Below are positions 21,221-32,630 of a stretch of 64,000 nucleotides of DNA, piece by piece (position 1 is the stretch's first letter; each line of letters opens with the position of its first letter). The position numbers and the translations under genes were made by a program. The notes under the pieces were generated by a model. The model saw only the letters and a list, made by a program, of their open reading frames with translations, ran no database searches and was not told where the DNA came from. The DNA is from Polytrichum commune (Eukaryota > Streptophyta > Polytrichopsida > Polytrichales > Polytrichaceae), in assembly GCA_950295325.1 (NCBI GenBank), contig OX485805.1, positions 13,813,501 through 13,877,500 of the forward strand, written 5' to 3'.

Positions 21221-22575
21221 TGTGAGGCCAAACCCATCACCCTTAAGCGTCCTAGTCCAGGTGATGGTGTTGAGAATCACATGTATTGTTTGTATCGAAA
21301 GAATGATCTCTTTGCATCCAAAGGCGTTCATGTCATTTTGAATCACTTTGTTTATTAGTGGTAGCCCCTTGGCTTTGGGCCGCGTTGGCCTTCTCAAGGG
21401 TCCAACTGGCGGCCTTGGCAACACAAGCTCTCAAGGATATTCCCCTTTGGCCTTTGATTATCCTCTTCGTTACTTGAACCTTGCTAGAGTCTTCCGCTTT
21501 CTCCATCGGCCTAACCTCCTTTGTCTCGCCAATGTGGATGTCCTGCGCTTTCTCCATTAATAATGCAAGTGATTGATTTTTACCAAAGAGGACGTAAGTG
21601 TTAAAAAACACTACCTCAATGGTTACTCAAAAATACAATTGCCTTAAAGGCCACACGTGAATCTTAACTAGCTTAATGAGCCTAATTACTTATCTATCAC
21701 TAATCACAACCTAATGTTGTTTCTGCCTCATGTGCCAATACCCACTTTTCGGATTAGCTTGCTAATCACCTAGTCCACCCTTGGCCGATCAATTACCCGG
21801 TCTCGGTGCAGCCTGGTACCCGGTATCCTGGCCAACTTCGGCTGCCCAGCAGCTTAGCCTCCTTCGGCTCAGATTTAGACACAATCTAACCCGGACCTCC
21901 TAGCAAGGTCCTCAACCCACACTAATCAAGGGCATACTAACCACACCTTAAGTCACACTATAATGTGCACCCTTAACTACTAATCGGATGTTTGTTTCTA
22001 ATTTCTTTTTGTGTTTTTTTGGCTACTCAACTAACATTACTCCCTAACCTTACTAAGACTAACTAATCCACACACGTGGCTTTCAAGCTCTAAGAGCTAG
22101 CCCCCTTTAGAACACTTGAGAGAGAGAGCTTAACTAATTAACTTTACTAAAAACTAATAACCCACACACGTGGCTCAAGCTCTTAAGAGCTTGCTCCCTT
22201 GAGAGCGCTTGATGGAGAGAGAGGTAAATGAGAGAAAAAAAATACCTTAAGTAGCAAAGAAGGAGAGAGGGAGAGAGAGGTGAGGATAGGGTGAGAGGAT
22301 TAGCACCTCCAATCACAACCCTTTAACCCTCTCCTCCAAAGTAGGGACTAATCCCCATCCACAAAGCTTCCTCCTTCCTAAACCAACAAGGTGGATCCAA
22401 AAGTGGGCATTTAACCCGCGGAGCTCACCTTGCCTCACCTTACCCCCTACTCACAATATCAAGGCATTCTCTTATTGAAATCAAACCTTGAAATAATCAC
22501 ACAACACCACCTAATGCCTAAAGTTAAATCCACACCACACTTCACTCTTTTTATGTTTTGTGAATAATTTCAATG
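21221..22575 (-). mobile_element. LTR of the TGTGAGCCC family, minus orientation, 5' end missing
   Basis: On the minus strand its 3' end is GGGTTTGGCCTCACA, matching GGATTTGGCCTCACA at 35272-35286. Further in, it shares CACGTGTG(T/G)G, GAGCTCACCTTGCC and AAAAAGAGTGAAGTGTGG-like blocks with 33588-35286. Similarity stops near the place where TGTGAGCCC should begin, so the 5' end is truncated. It carries the conserved short ORF at 21333-21506. Confidence 0.7.
21333..21506 (-). CDS. short LTR-borne ORF, second copy (GISLRACVAKAASWTLEK core)
   Basis: 57 residues from MEKAEDSSKVQV, in frame with two upstream ATGs (21557 and 21611). Compared with the copy at 4640, the 18-codon core has about ten silent and only three replacement codons, a pattern of past protein-level selection. 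It is followed by a Q/S/N-rich tail. Product and role are unknown. Confidence 0.5.
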   Translation of the reverse strand: MEKAEDSSKVQVTKRIIKGQRGISLRACVAKAASWTLEKANAAQSQGATTNKQSDSK

Positions 22576-22599
22576 TCAAATTTCAACAAAGAAATATTT

Positions 22600-22887
22600 T
22601 TGAAATAAAATATGATGATTTTTTTAAGCAAACCATATCCATTGGATTATGTGGAAATTTGAACGGCTCTATGCTAGATTATGTTAGATCCATTGGATTA
22701 TGTTAGATTTAGTGATTCGACCTACCTTCTTGGCCCTACGACCTTTACATATGGGAAAATTGGCCCTTATTATAATCTTATTATAATATGTAGTTAAGGC
22801 CGACCTCCAACCCAAAAAGGACTGAAATTAATTTCATGCAATCGACCTCAAGGGGAACTGGCCCGGCCTCTAGGTGTAAAGCGGCCC
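22600..22887 (-). mobile_element. PIF/Harbinger-like MITE remnant, inverted relative to its right neighbour
   Basis: Right end GTGTAAAGCGGCCC followed by TAA. It is an inverted, imperfect copy of 22891-23180 (shared AATTTTCCCATATGTAAAGG, CCTCCAACCCAAAAA, CCACATAATCCAATGG). The left end is not recognisable. Confidence 0.55.
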
Positions 22888-22918
22888 TAAGGGCCGCTTT
22901 ACACCTAGAGGCCGGGCC
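22860..22918. repeat. perfect 28-bp-arm palindrome at the junction of two MITEs
   Basis: Arms at 22860-22887 and 22891-22918 are exact reverse complements (the right arm starts GGGCCGCTTTACACC), separated only by TAA. It arises because two elements with the same terminus meet head to head at one TAA site. Confidence 0.92.
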
Positions 22919-23407
22919 AATTGCACAAAATTTCAGCCTTTTTTGGGTTGGAGGCCGGCCTCTACTACACATTATAATAAGATTATACCGGGGGCCAATT
23001 TTCCCATATGTAAAGGCCCTCGGGCCAAGAAGCCAAGCTTATTCAAAAAAATTAGCCTAATCCAACGGATGTAGCATAATCTAAGATAGAGCCTTTAGAT
23101 TCCACATAATCCAATGGATCTAGTTCACTTTAAAAAATTATACTTTATTTAAGAAGATTTTTTTAGTGGAATATGACATTGGCCTCTAGGCCAAGAATTG
23201 GCCTTCCATTTTGGGTGCACCCAATTCAACAAGCTCGGGCCGTGTCATAACATACATTTTTTAATTTAAAAAATCATACCACCAAATCGGCCCGGCCTCT
23301 AGATGTAAAGGGGTTGGGGCCGATTTGAGCCTTTTGACCAATCACAAATGAGGATTTCAAGCCTCTTACACAACGAATTGGCCCGGCCTCTAAGTGTAAA
23401 CCGCCCC
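22891..23407 (+). mobile_element. PIF/Harbinger-like MITE with TAA target duplication
   Basis: Left end GGGCCGCTTTACACCTAGAG and reverse complement of right end GGGGCGGTTTACACTTAGAG form inverted repeats that continue through GCCGGGCCAATT. It is flanked by TAA at 22888-22890 and 23408-23410. Non-coding. A 3-bp TAA/TTA duplication and a G-rich terminus fit the PIF/Harbinger (Tourist) group. Confidence 0.75.
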
Positions 23408-23410
23408 TAA

Positions 23411-23906
23411 GGGGCGGTTTACACTATGGACCATGAAGTCGTCCCACGGCCGTCTAAGCGATGTGATTGGACGTTGAAGTCGTCCCGGGACGACTTGGGT
23501 TTACACCAAGGAAAAAATGGCAGAGTGACCACGGAGGTTGAGGTCCACAAATTTGTTTTTTTAAGCCTACTCTATCCACTGCCATGGTCCAACGGGTTTT
23601 CCGTTGGGACAAGCAAAAGAGGTGGTCTAGGGAAAATAGCAAGGGCCCATGTCAGAAAAATGCCATTTTAATGATTTTTTGGGATTTTTTTAATGATTTT
23701 TTTTCCAACTTAGTTAATGACTCCACTTTTTGGTGCATGGTCATTCTTCATGGTCCACATTCGGTTTACACCTAGTGAAGGGCCCACGAACCATGAAAAC
23801 TAATATTTTAGTAACTCGGACCATGGAAGTCGTCCCATGAAGTCGTCCCACGCAAAATAGGCCTCTTACGTGGGACGACTTCATGGTCCATAGTGTAAAC
23901 CGCCCC
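23411..23906 (+). mobile_element. PIF/Harbinger-like MITE with 38-bp inverted ends and TAA duplication
   Basis: Left end GGGGCGGTTTACACTATGGA, continuing through CCATGAAGTCGTCCCACG, is exactly mirrored at the right end (CGTGGGACGACTTCATGG through CCGCCCC). Flanked by TAA at 23408-23410 (shared with the element to its left) and 23907-23909. The interior is related to the MITEs at 45082, 7001 and 36001. No transposase. Confidence 0.85.
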
Positions 23907-24099
23907 TAAGTCCCATCACATCCACATTCGAGCCGATTTTGCCCTGATGAGATACAACCGTCCACATGTTGGCCGGTTACATAGTTTACTGCATCAGAAA
24001 TTGCCAGGCTAGGGGGGTTCAGCACTGGAATCTAATATTGCAGTATAGCCCTCCTAATACTGGGGAGCTCTGAACAAAATAATATGATATTTAGTTACT

Positions 24100-25274
24100 G
24101 CCCGGCTACTGCAAGGGGACTCCTCCTCCATGTGTTCTATATGGGTCGGTGCCACATTTCAAGTCCAAGTGCAAGTGCAACTTACTTGAAAGCAAGTGCA
24201 AGTGCAACTTACTTGCAAGCAAGTTCAAGTGCAAGTGAGTGCATTCAGCCTAATCAAGCATAATGCCCAAGGAGTGCACTGTTCAAGTACTGTATTTATA
24301 CACGTGGGTGCACAAAAGGGGTATTATTTAAAACAAGCATGTACAAAATGTACGTACAAGAGACATATTGCTATTAAGCAAGAAGTAGATATACATGAGG
24401 CTATAGAAAAATATATGTAAAGTACGCATTTATGTGTTTACGTGTTCAAGTCAGACCTGGACCAAGAATCATGTGTTTTTTCATCCACTAAGTAACGACT
24501 TTATAACTAAAAATCCATGATTTGATATTATACATATAATAGGGCCATATTTTTGCATTTCCAAACATTTGTACACATGTTATATACAATTTCTGTATTT
24601 GTTTTTGGACCCTTGTGTATGTATGGAAATGTATTTTGAAGCAATGAGATTTGTAAGTATATTGCTTGATTTTAGCAAAAATAAAATGTATACAGGGGTA
24701 TTTTAATAAGGGGCATGCACGCACGTGATGCTTGGTTTTAATGAATAGTGCACTCCCTGAGGCATAATGAAGCTTAAACAAGTGTAATTAAGCACATCAT
24801 TCCTCATATCTGAATTGATTTATGATTAAGTGCATTTAATAAATAATTAGGCTTATTTAATTTGAAAAGCATACTTTCTGATTTAATTGGGCTTAATTTT
24901 TATTAATTAGGATTATTTAGACTTAATTACATTTAATCACACTTAAGTAGTTTGACTGTATATGAATAATTTGTGAAAGTATAAGGTTTAATTACAATAA
25001 AATAAAATAATCATACTATAAATAAATATGCTAATTTTAGTTCCATTTTAGAATGACAAAGACCCTTTCAATGGTAAGTCACAAAAATTATCACCTCAGT
25101 GTTAATGAGGGTTTTTTTTTTTTTACTTCCATGTTAATTACATGCTTTATGGATGGTTTCACTTCAAAAAGGAAATCCAAGTCAATTGCTCGTTAACGCA
25201 AGGGTCAGGCCAAGGCCGGGTTAGGTCAGGCTAGGGTCAGGTTAGGCCAGGATCGGGTCTCGCTTTTTTGGTGA
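24100..25274 (+). repeat. repeat D, second copy
   Basis: Second copy of 13034-13697. It differs by a longer CAAGTG array at its left and by the inserted hAT-like MITE. After TTTTTTGGTGAT the copies part: here a GC-rich stretch follows (GCCCATGCCCGCCACCCTGA). Confidence 0.85.
24266..24761. mobile_element. hAT-like MITE with perfect 8-bp target duplication
   Basis: Flanked by GCATAATG at 24258-24265 and 24762-24769; the empty site is present once at 13174-13181. Ends CCCAAGGAGTGCACTGTTCA and (reverse complement) CTCAGGGAGTGCACTATTCA match at 17 of 20 bases. 496 bp, no transposase. An 8-bp duplication plus CAGGGA-type ends is characteristic of hAT elements. Confidence 0.88.
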
Positions 25275-28200
25275 TGCCCATGCCCGCCACCCTGACGCAT
25301 GCAACACTTGTCGGGGGTATTTAGAGAGACCCCTACACATAGATTACTTCAAACTAAATCTAGAGGCCCGGGCATATCCTTTGACTTGTTGAGATTATTC
25401 TTGGAAATTGTTGGTCCCATGTTAATCTCCAACACAATTGAATAATGTTATCTTCTATTTTCCAAGTTAGTACAACTATCAATATGTTTAATTTGATCTA
25501 AGCAGTTACTTCATAAAGCTAAAACAACTTCTACCCAAAACCAACTACAGTGATTTGTTACGATCAAAATCCTATTAAATTTTAATTTTGACCTCTAATG
25601 GTGGCATGGCATCTTTATGAAGTTGAGATTGTTCCCATGAAAAAAATTACCATTCACTTGTCCCAAATCTAAATTTGTGTATGCTAGTATTATCGACCAA
25701 AGGTGGTTTCCAGACAAAAACATCTTTTTCAACCTTTAGGAATAAAACTTGATAACGTGCATGAATGCAATTGAGGGGTTGTAAAAGCTAACAAGGTCAA
25801 GTGCACATATAATTTGGAATTGAACATGTCCTCCATTAAGGTATTCCAATAGTACTTGCTCAAGAGTACATTGTTTTGTCTACTTAGCATGGGTTACCAT
25901 TTGGAATTACATGTTGCAATAATGTTTTACAAATATTATCATTTTTTACCCACTAAGTCATATCATATTCTTTGGTGTGTGTTACATCTTTATAAAACTG
26001 GAAAATCCTCTCATTTGTATGCACATGCTTGTATAAGCACTCCGTGCTCCTCTCACCACTTGTGTACTCCCCAAATTAAATGCAACTCAAAAGCTTCTCA
26101 AAGTTGTATAGCCTTATATAGAACCAAAAGAAGATTTCTTCCTTGTTTGCTTTTGAGGTCACTAACACAAGTGTTGAAAGTGGCAAATATGGAACATTTC
26201 TTTTAAATCAAGGTTTTGTTCCTCACTTTTGGTGACTTTAGGGTTAATTCCACTATCCATAATATTTTCCAACACAATAATAGATATGTGATCTATGTTC
26301 CTCATTGAGCACCTATGTTTTAGTGATATTTGGCAAGCTTTGTACCTAAGCTCGGACACACAAAAGACACATGCTATGATGACTTTGGAGTAAGTCCCAC
26401 AAAAAAGTGAGGCCAATCATTATTAACAGAGTTGGGAGGCATGAGGCCTATGTGAAGAGAAAGAGGATCTTCACTCTAACCTCCTATAGTAGCCTCTGCA
26501 TCTCAACTCCAATCCTAAAACATTAAATTTTATTTATTTATTTATTTAAAACAAAATTAGCTTAATTTGCAATCGCTCATTGACATCACGATTCCATATG
26601 CAATCCAAAGACCAAATTTGTCCACATAGTCAGAAGTATCCATAAATATAGCCACACACACTAGACAATCTTGATATGTGTCATGTAGACATAGCATTAT
26701 GGAATCAATTTATGGACTCCATTTGGATTGCTAATTATTTTGCACTTAGAGTCTAAGCGGATGTTTAATATCCAAGGGAAGTGGGTGCAGAGCTTAAGTT
26801 GTCTCACTAGGCCCACGTATCTTAATTGAAATAAGTTACCAAAGGAAATGTATGATAATTGCAAGCTCTAAGGTAGATGGGTCTCAACTGGTTACTTCTT
26901 CCAACTAGCCCAGTTGTCTTAGGATATGAAAAGCACGATTACGTAGTATGAGATAGTTAGCAAATCTAAATTGAGGCCATAGCCACTTTGCTTAAAAAAA
27001 TTCGACATCGAATGAATATCTCAGTCATTACGAAGGTGACGATTATCGTGCTCATGAAATGATTACATAGACCCCCCCTTCCCCTCCCCTCCCCAATTAT
27101 GTTAATTATTGAGTTAAGAATGATTACAATATTTTCAAGCATGGAGTCCAATCTCTATTAAACACATTTTTTTTCTTTTCTTTTAATCCGATCTTCGAAC
27201 CTCATCAAAGTATGGACCCACTCAAACATAGGTGTTCTAATAAGAAAAGTAGCCGCATAAGGGTTGTATGCTTTAGCGTCTAGTTGCCAATCTAAGGTAA
27301 ACTGCCCTAATATTGTTAATTAGGGTGTCCTCTTTCCATGCTCTAGGGAACGAATTCAAAAAGTAAGGCCCTAGGGCTCCCAAAGTTCCCAATGCAATGA
27401 GGGAGGGAGGTGATAAAATTAGGTGGAGCCCATCACAATGGCCAAACACAAAAGCACCCCTATTGAGCTTTGTCCGCTTAAGAATTCGCTACCCCTGGCC
27501 CACCCAGTAGTGCCCAAGCCATAATTGATTGTCTTGCCCACGCTACTACACATAACTTGCTTGACCGGAGGGAACAATGCATGGAGTTAGATCCAACAGC
27601 GTTGCTCATCCATTGAGCCATAGACCTTCCTCAAACATTGGGAACGCTCCTTGCTCCCATCTCCTCGGTTTTGCACCAAACCTGCTAATATATTATGCAA
27701 AGGAGATATGTTAATGTGTTATGCACCATATCTACAAATGTGTTATGCAACAAAATTAACAAATCTAACTTGTTAATGTGCAAAATTATTTCACACAAAT
27801 AGTGTGTGTAATAAAATGCTCTTCCTCTCTAAGCATGTGATGTCAATAGTCTATAGCTCAGTGCAAACACCTTCTTGTTTTGTGCCAACACTCACATGAT
27901 TTGTAGGTTGTGCATGAATATTTATGATTGCATTTGATTGAATTATGTACCAATAAGTGATGTGGTGCATTGATGTTTTGCTACATTTAATGATTATGTT
28001 GATTATGAGTGTCAATTTACGAATGTTCACTACACTTTATCATTCATATCAGTGTAGACCCACGATTGTCTTGTACCCATTCGACTAGATCGTCACTATT
28101 GAGTCTTATGAGTCTATAATCAGTTAGCTAATCTAGTTGATTTAACAACACGGACTTGTTGACCTAATAACATATCTACATCTCACTATGAGGAACATGC

Positions 28201-30363
28201 GTTTTTTATGTCACTTTAAAATACGTGTCTTGCTTTACAAAACGTTGGTATGTTTGACAGTTAATGAGTGGAGTACTTTGAATTCAAAACGGATGTTGCT
28301 TGAAACGTGTGAGTGCACGTTTCAAAACATGGCGATGTTAGCATGGCCATGCTTATTTCTGTGGATGTTGGGAAAATTATGTTGACGTTGTGGTCAAGGG
28401 TCTCGGGAAACAAAAGAAGGCCATGTCAACCGCTTTCCACGTCTTCATTGCGCATAATGTCACGGAAGTTGTGGCAGACACACATAAAACGCTACCGGAC
28501 TGTAAAAAAACACAAAGATGGGCAGTTGCATACACTAACATTGAATGTCATAAAATCGTGGATGCATGAGTATCCCACATAAATGATTAATTACTTGAAC
28601 ACTCTATATACTTCATGGTGCTCATAGAGACACTCCGAAAGCAAGTGGAAAGAAGAGTGTACATGTTCGCCGTTCACATAATGATTCGCCGGAAGCAACA
28701 TTCCACACATTCATGACCAATATGGGGAAGTACCGATCCAAAACCCAAACACAACTTATGTTGGGGCAACACCACCGACATGAAAATTCCGACGACATTT
28801 CGCACGTGCGGTGTATCTCCCTTGCCGGGTTTGCATGAGGGGGAAAATGTGATGTATGCAATTATGGGAGTTGCAATTTCCATTGAGGATAGATAGGTGC
28901 TTCCCTTCTTTAGGCGCACAATGTTGGTCCAAAATAATTAAACATTAATAAGTACGAACCAAAGCAAGTGATACTTGCAATCACCTATCAACGGTAGTAG
29001 TGTCATTCGAATTGCAAGAGAGTAAAACCTACAGACGGAGTGCAAGAAACCGCTCTAATGCCATTGAAGGCCACAAGAGGCCCTTGCGAACTTGCGGAAC
29101 ACTCAGTCAATACAAACCACATTCCTCCCATAACAATTTGGGAAATTGCAATGGAACTTAGGGAGCATAATGAAAATCTTGATGTCAATGATGGATGTGG
29201 GCCATAATTACATGGACTTGTTTCTAATATGTCAATCACCATTAGGCCTATTTTTGAAATGTGTTGTTTTATTTTCCCGTCTTTACCATAAGTTGCAAAT
29301 GATAGAATAGAAAATACGTAGGCGGTGTCCTCGTCAGTGTTTTCATTTCAATTTCCATGATACAGATAGAGGACGTCTTGGCCAATGCATGGGCAAAGGT
29401 CAACCCCACATCCTTAAACACTTTTATGTGGAAGATGATGCCATTGAGAACATTATCCCGTCGCTCAAAATCTCTACCAAAACAATGGACCAAACTGTAA
29501 ATTCACGAAATTCAATGTCCACTTGCAATTTGATGTCCCACATGACAGACCCATGTCCAGGTGGACGTTTGCCAACATAACTACATGAAGTGCAATCCCA
29601 CAAAACGCATTGTCCACGTCAGCAAGAACGAACCGCACATTAGAATTTCCACACTCTACATCATTTCTATGTCGGGTCCACGTGACACCCGACATCAGCA
29701 AGGGAGCGCATGTAAAAGTGGCCGTCGTGGCACTGCCTGCTCGTAAGTTGCTTGTGTGGAGCCAAACTGTCCTCCACGTGCCCTTCTGCGGGGACTCCAA
29801 AAGACCGTGTTTTCAATGACGTCGGATAAAAACAAGCTCAAATCGGCCGTGTTTTCTTTGTCTGATGGACGTTTTTGGCTTGTCCCTCATAACGGATTTT
29901 AGGTGGCGTCCCAAAAAAATACTTGCATGTCATATTGAACGCTAACAACCATTTTCTTTGACGTTTTGAAAAAATAATGTTTTCTTATAGTGTCTGCATA
30001 GAACATATTTATCTGTTAAAGTCTACGGTTGCAACACAATTGATCAAACATGGTTGGAAACATGTTGTAGTTTGCACAAAACACTTATAAATCTGATTAC
30101 ATTAGAATCAACTTCATGAACCTCAAACCCAACTACAAAACACTCGGCAAAAATGCTAGGGTTGTAGATGCCAAAACAATGACATGTTACTGCGATTCGG
30201 GCAAACCAACACATACACTCGTTCCTTGTTGGATGCCTAAACCCTTGCCCCCAAAAAACCAATGCACGGGTATGTTCACCCCAACCATGTTACTGCTTGG
30301 GCAGCCTTTGCCAACGCGGTGGGCCTAGGTGCCTACTATTTAACCCATTCTCCACCCTTTTTC
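25275..30363. other. 5 kb without a recognisable gene
   Basis: AT-rich, with many stops in all frames. Around 25740-26130 the minus strand, read in one frame, gives a weakly Ty1/copia integrase-like string (LLSKYYWNTLMEDMF), possibly a decayed retrotransposon; I would not rely on it. ORFs near 28188-29800 on both strands are shorter than 110 codons and unrecognised. A pyrimidine-rich C run lies at 27069-27094. Confidence 0.4.
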
Positions 30364-30813
30364 TACTTCCACAACTCTTTTTACTGCGTTGGCCAGCAAA
30401 GCCACTGTAACTCGGCCTTAAATTACCATGCTTGGCAATGCTAATGAGGGGGCCACTTCTACCAATATTTCTTTGACAACGTTAACAACAAGTTCTTAAC
30501 AAGTTTCGGGGAGCCTTAACTGAATCCATGCTTTGTGGGGGAGGCAGCTTCACTGCACAAAATATGAGAAAAACTTCGGTCTCCAGAGGAGACCGATGTG
30601 AATTAAATGTCTGTTCGATCCACCCCCAATCCGATGCCCACAGGACAAAGGTATGGAAGTATACATCTACTCCTCCCTTTCGAGAGTAGACACTATAGTC
30701 ACCAGTCACCAGTAACAAGAACCATAATGGTTAGTTTTTAGGTATTATTGATATGAGTTTGGTTACCAGGTCTCCAATGTATTGTTAGTGGATGGAGTGT
30801 AGTGGCTTAGTTG

Positions 30814-31791
30814 TTAAGGCTTTATGGCTTTGTCTATGGGGGGGTCTAGTGTTTGGGACAGCGGTTGGTGGTTTTCTATTATTCTTTTGTGGAGGAGGAT
30901 AGACATGGCATATTTTATAGCGAAAGTATTGATGTTTTTAAAGGTATTTTTAATGGTAGGCATAGGTATGTTAAACTTAACTTCAAGTGATTTCATTGAT
31001 GGAATATGTGTAGTGGCTCTGGCGCCTGCAGTGATTATAATAAGGGGGTCGACTTTCCATCCTCTAGCAGCAATACTATCGATTAATGGTCTGTATTTGC
31101 TATTTTTTGCTTCGAGTGTTTCTGGTGAGAGTCTGTCATTACGGTATGTGAATTCGATGAATTGTATGGTGAGGTTGGGGTCTATGTGTGTGGGGAGGTC
31201 ATTTTGGTATGGTAATCCTCTAACGCAAAGGATGTCAGGTCTAAATCTGGAGTTACAATGGCATCTTTGTGTATTGCATGTGCAAGGGAGTAGCCAATTG
31301 GGAACGGTGTTTTCTTGGGGTGTGTTATTGAAGGTACCAACATTCATGAGAATATAACATTGAGATTTTTCGGATAAGATTAGTAGTTTCCTAATTTCCC
31401 ATACTGCTTTGTTGTGTCTTTTGACGTGAAGTGAATGTATATGTTGTTGTTTACACGTAAGTAGTACATGTAACCATGTATCTGGTTCGTATGAGTTGCA
31501 GATGGGGCACGTAATAGAGGGATATGTTTGCCTACCAAAGAACAGTTGTTTTCGAGCATTACCCATATAAATTCCGGTTCGGAATTTGATGAGGCATGAT
31601 TTTTGTTTATCTGTGATTTCCGAGTTTTCCCAAAATTCATTAGAAAGTTCTTTGTCTACATATGCATTTCCTGTCCATTTATAAGTGTTAGGGATTTGTG
31701 TGGCCATGTTTTCCAAGTTATTTTTCCTATCATATTTTATAATTTGTTTTTCTAGGAATCTAAGGGGGCCTTTATCAGGAACGTCCATCAT
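30814..31791 (-). pseudogene. C-terminal LINE ORF: Cys/His motif and PD-(D/E)XK-like region
   Basis: 325-codon open stretch, in frame with the RNase H remnant upstream (a TAA near 31875 separates them). Residues 95-113 (CPIC, then H108 and C113) form a CCHC-type motif as found near the end of many non-LTR retrotransposon proteins. RPD at 184-186, EFT at 213-215 and K229/K232 have the order of a PD-(D/E)XK nuclease, the fold of the restriction-like endonuclease of R2-type and Dualen-type elements; this is my inference. A Cys cluster sits at 170-179. IQFIEFTY and the GW-V-PL-ITAGAR stretch recur in all other LINE pieces here. Protein begins MMDVPDKG, but this is not the natural start. Confidence 0.65.
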
Positions 31792-31873
31792 TGAGGCCCA
31801 TACGTCCTTTTGGTAATAGTATGGGGTAGCGTGGGCATGCTCATATGGGTGAACAATAATTATGTGCTCTAAT

Positions 31874-32311
31874 TATAGACCTTCTTTTGCCAATTTATCT
31901 GCTTGTTCGTTGCCATCAATGTTGACATGTGCTCTGACTTTGTATAGTGTGATTGGTTGTGTCCGGTTTTAAAGTAGTTGGACCATGGTGGCAAGGGTGA
32001 TTTGGTCGGGGTGGCTATTATGCAATGTGGGGTGTTTAATTTGTGTGTTAAGTAGGTATAATACATTTAGACTATCGGTAAATATGTATGCGGGTTCGTT
32101 TGGGTATAGTGTATTAATGATTCTTAATGTTTTATGTATAGCTATCATTTATGCTCGTAATATGTTTTGGTGTCCATGTAGTCTTTTGGAGATGTTAAGG
32201 CCTTTAGGGCTGTAGATACCATACCCAGCTCTTTCTCTTCTCCATTCTCCAGGGTTAATTTCTTTGGGTTTCATAAAAGAACCGTCTGTTTAGTAACTAA
32301 ATTGAGGGTGG
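31874..32311 (-). pseudogene. RNase H domain of the LINE, inactivated
   Basis: Read across stops, it shows the RNase H1 hallmarks in order: TDGS (first Asp, 32286-ish), then QNILRA followed by a stop where the catalytic Glu codon is expected (GAA to TAA), then FTDSLN (second Asp), and KVRAHVNIDGNEQADKLAK with the last Asp. Two further stops lie just before TDGS and after VQLL. Plant LINEs of several clades carry such a domain after reverse transcriptase. Confidence 0.75.
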
Positions 32312-32630
32312 AATTTTAGTGGTAAGTTTGTTTGGTAATTTGGGAGTTGTGGGATAGGTATGTTATTATTTGCGGGTGCGTTTGGATAGGTTGATTTAGC
32401 CCATTTTTTGCTAGGATTAACGGCGGTATTTAGGGGGGTGGGTGGTGCAATTTGTGTGTGAATTTGTAATATTTGGAGGTTATTTGCTATGTTGGTGAGT
32501 TGATTCATTTGTTCGTAGGTGCCGATGTGGTTGTTTTGGTGGTGTATACAGAATATTCGTAGTGTTGATACTTCTTTCCTCGTGATATTGAGTTCGGGGG
32601 GTATTGTAGGTTCTTCGTATATGATGGTAT

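Noticed and set aside
25740-26130. Copia integrase remnant on the minus strand
   Set aside because: Only a short, weakly similar string between stops; kept as a remark, not as a feature.
30824-31357. 177-codon plus-strand ORF
   Set aside because: Antisense to the LINE ORF with recognised motifs.
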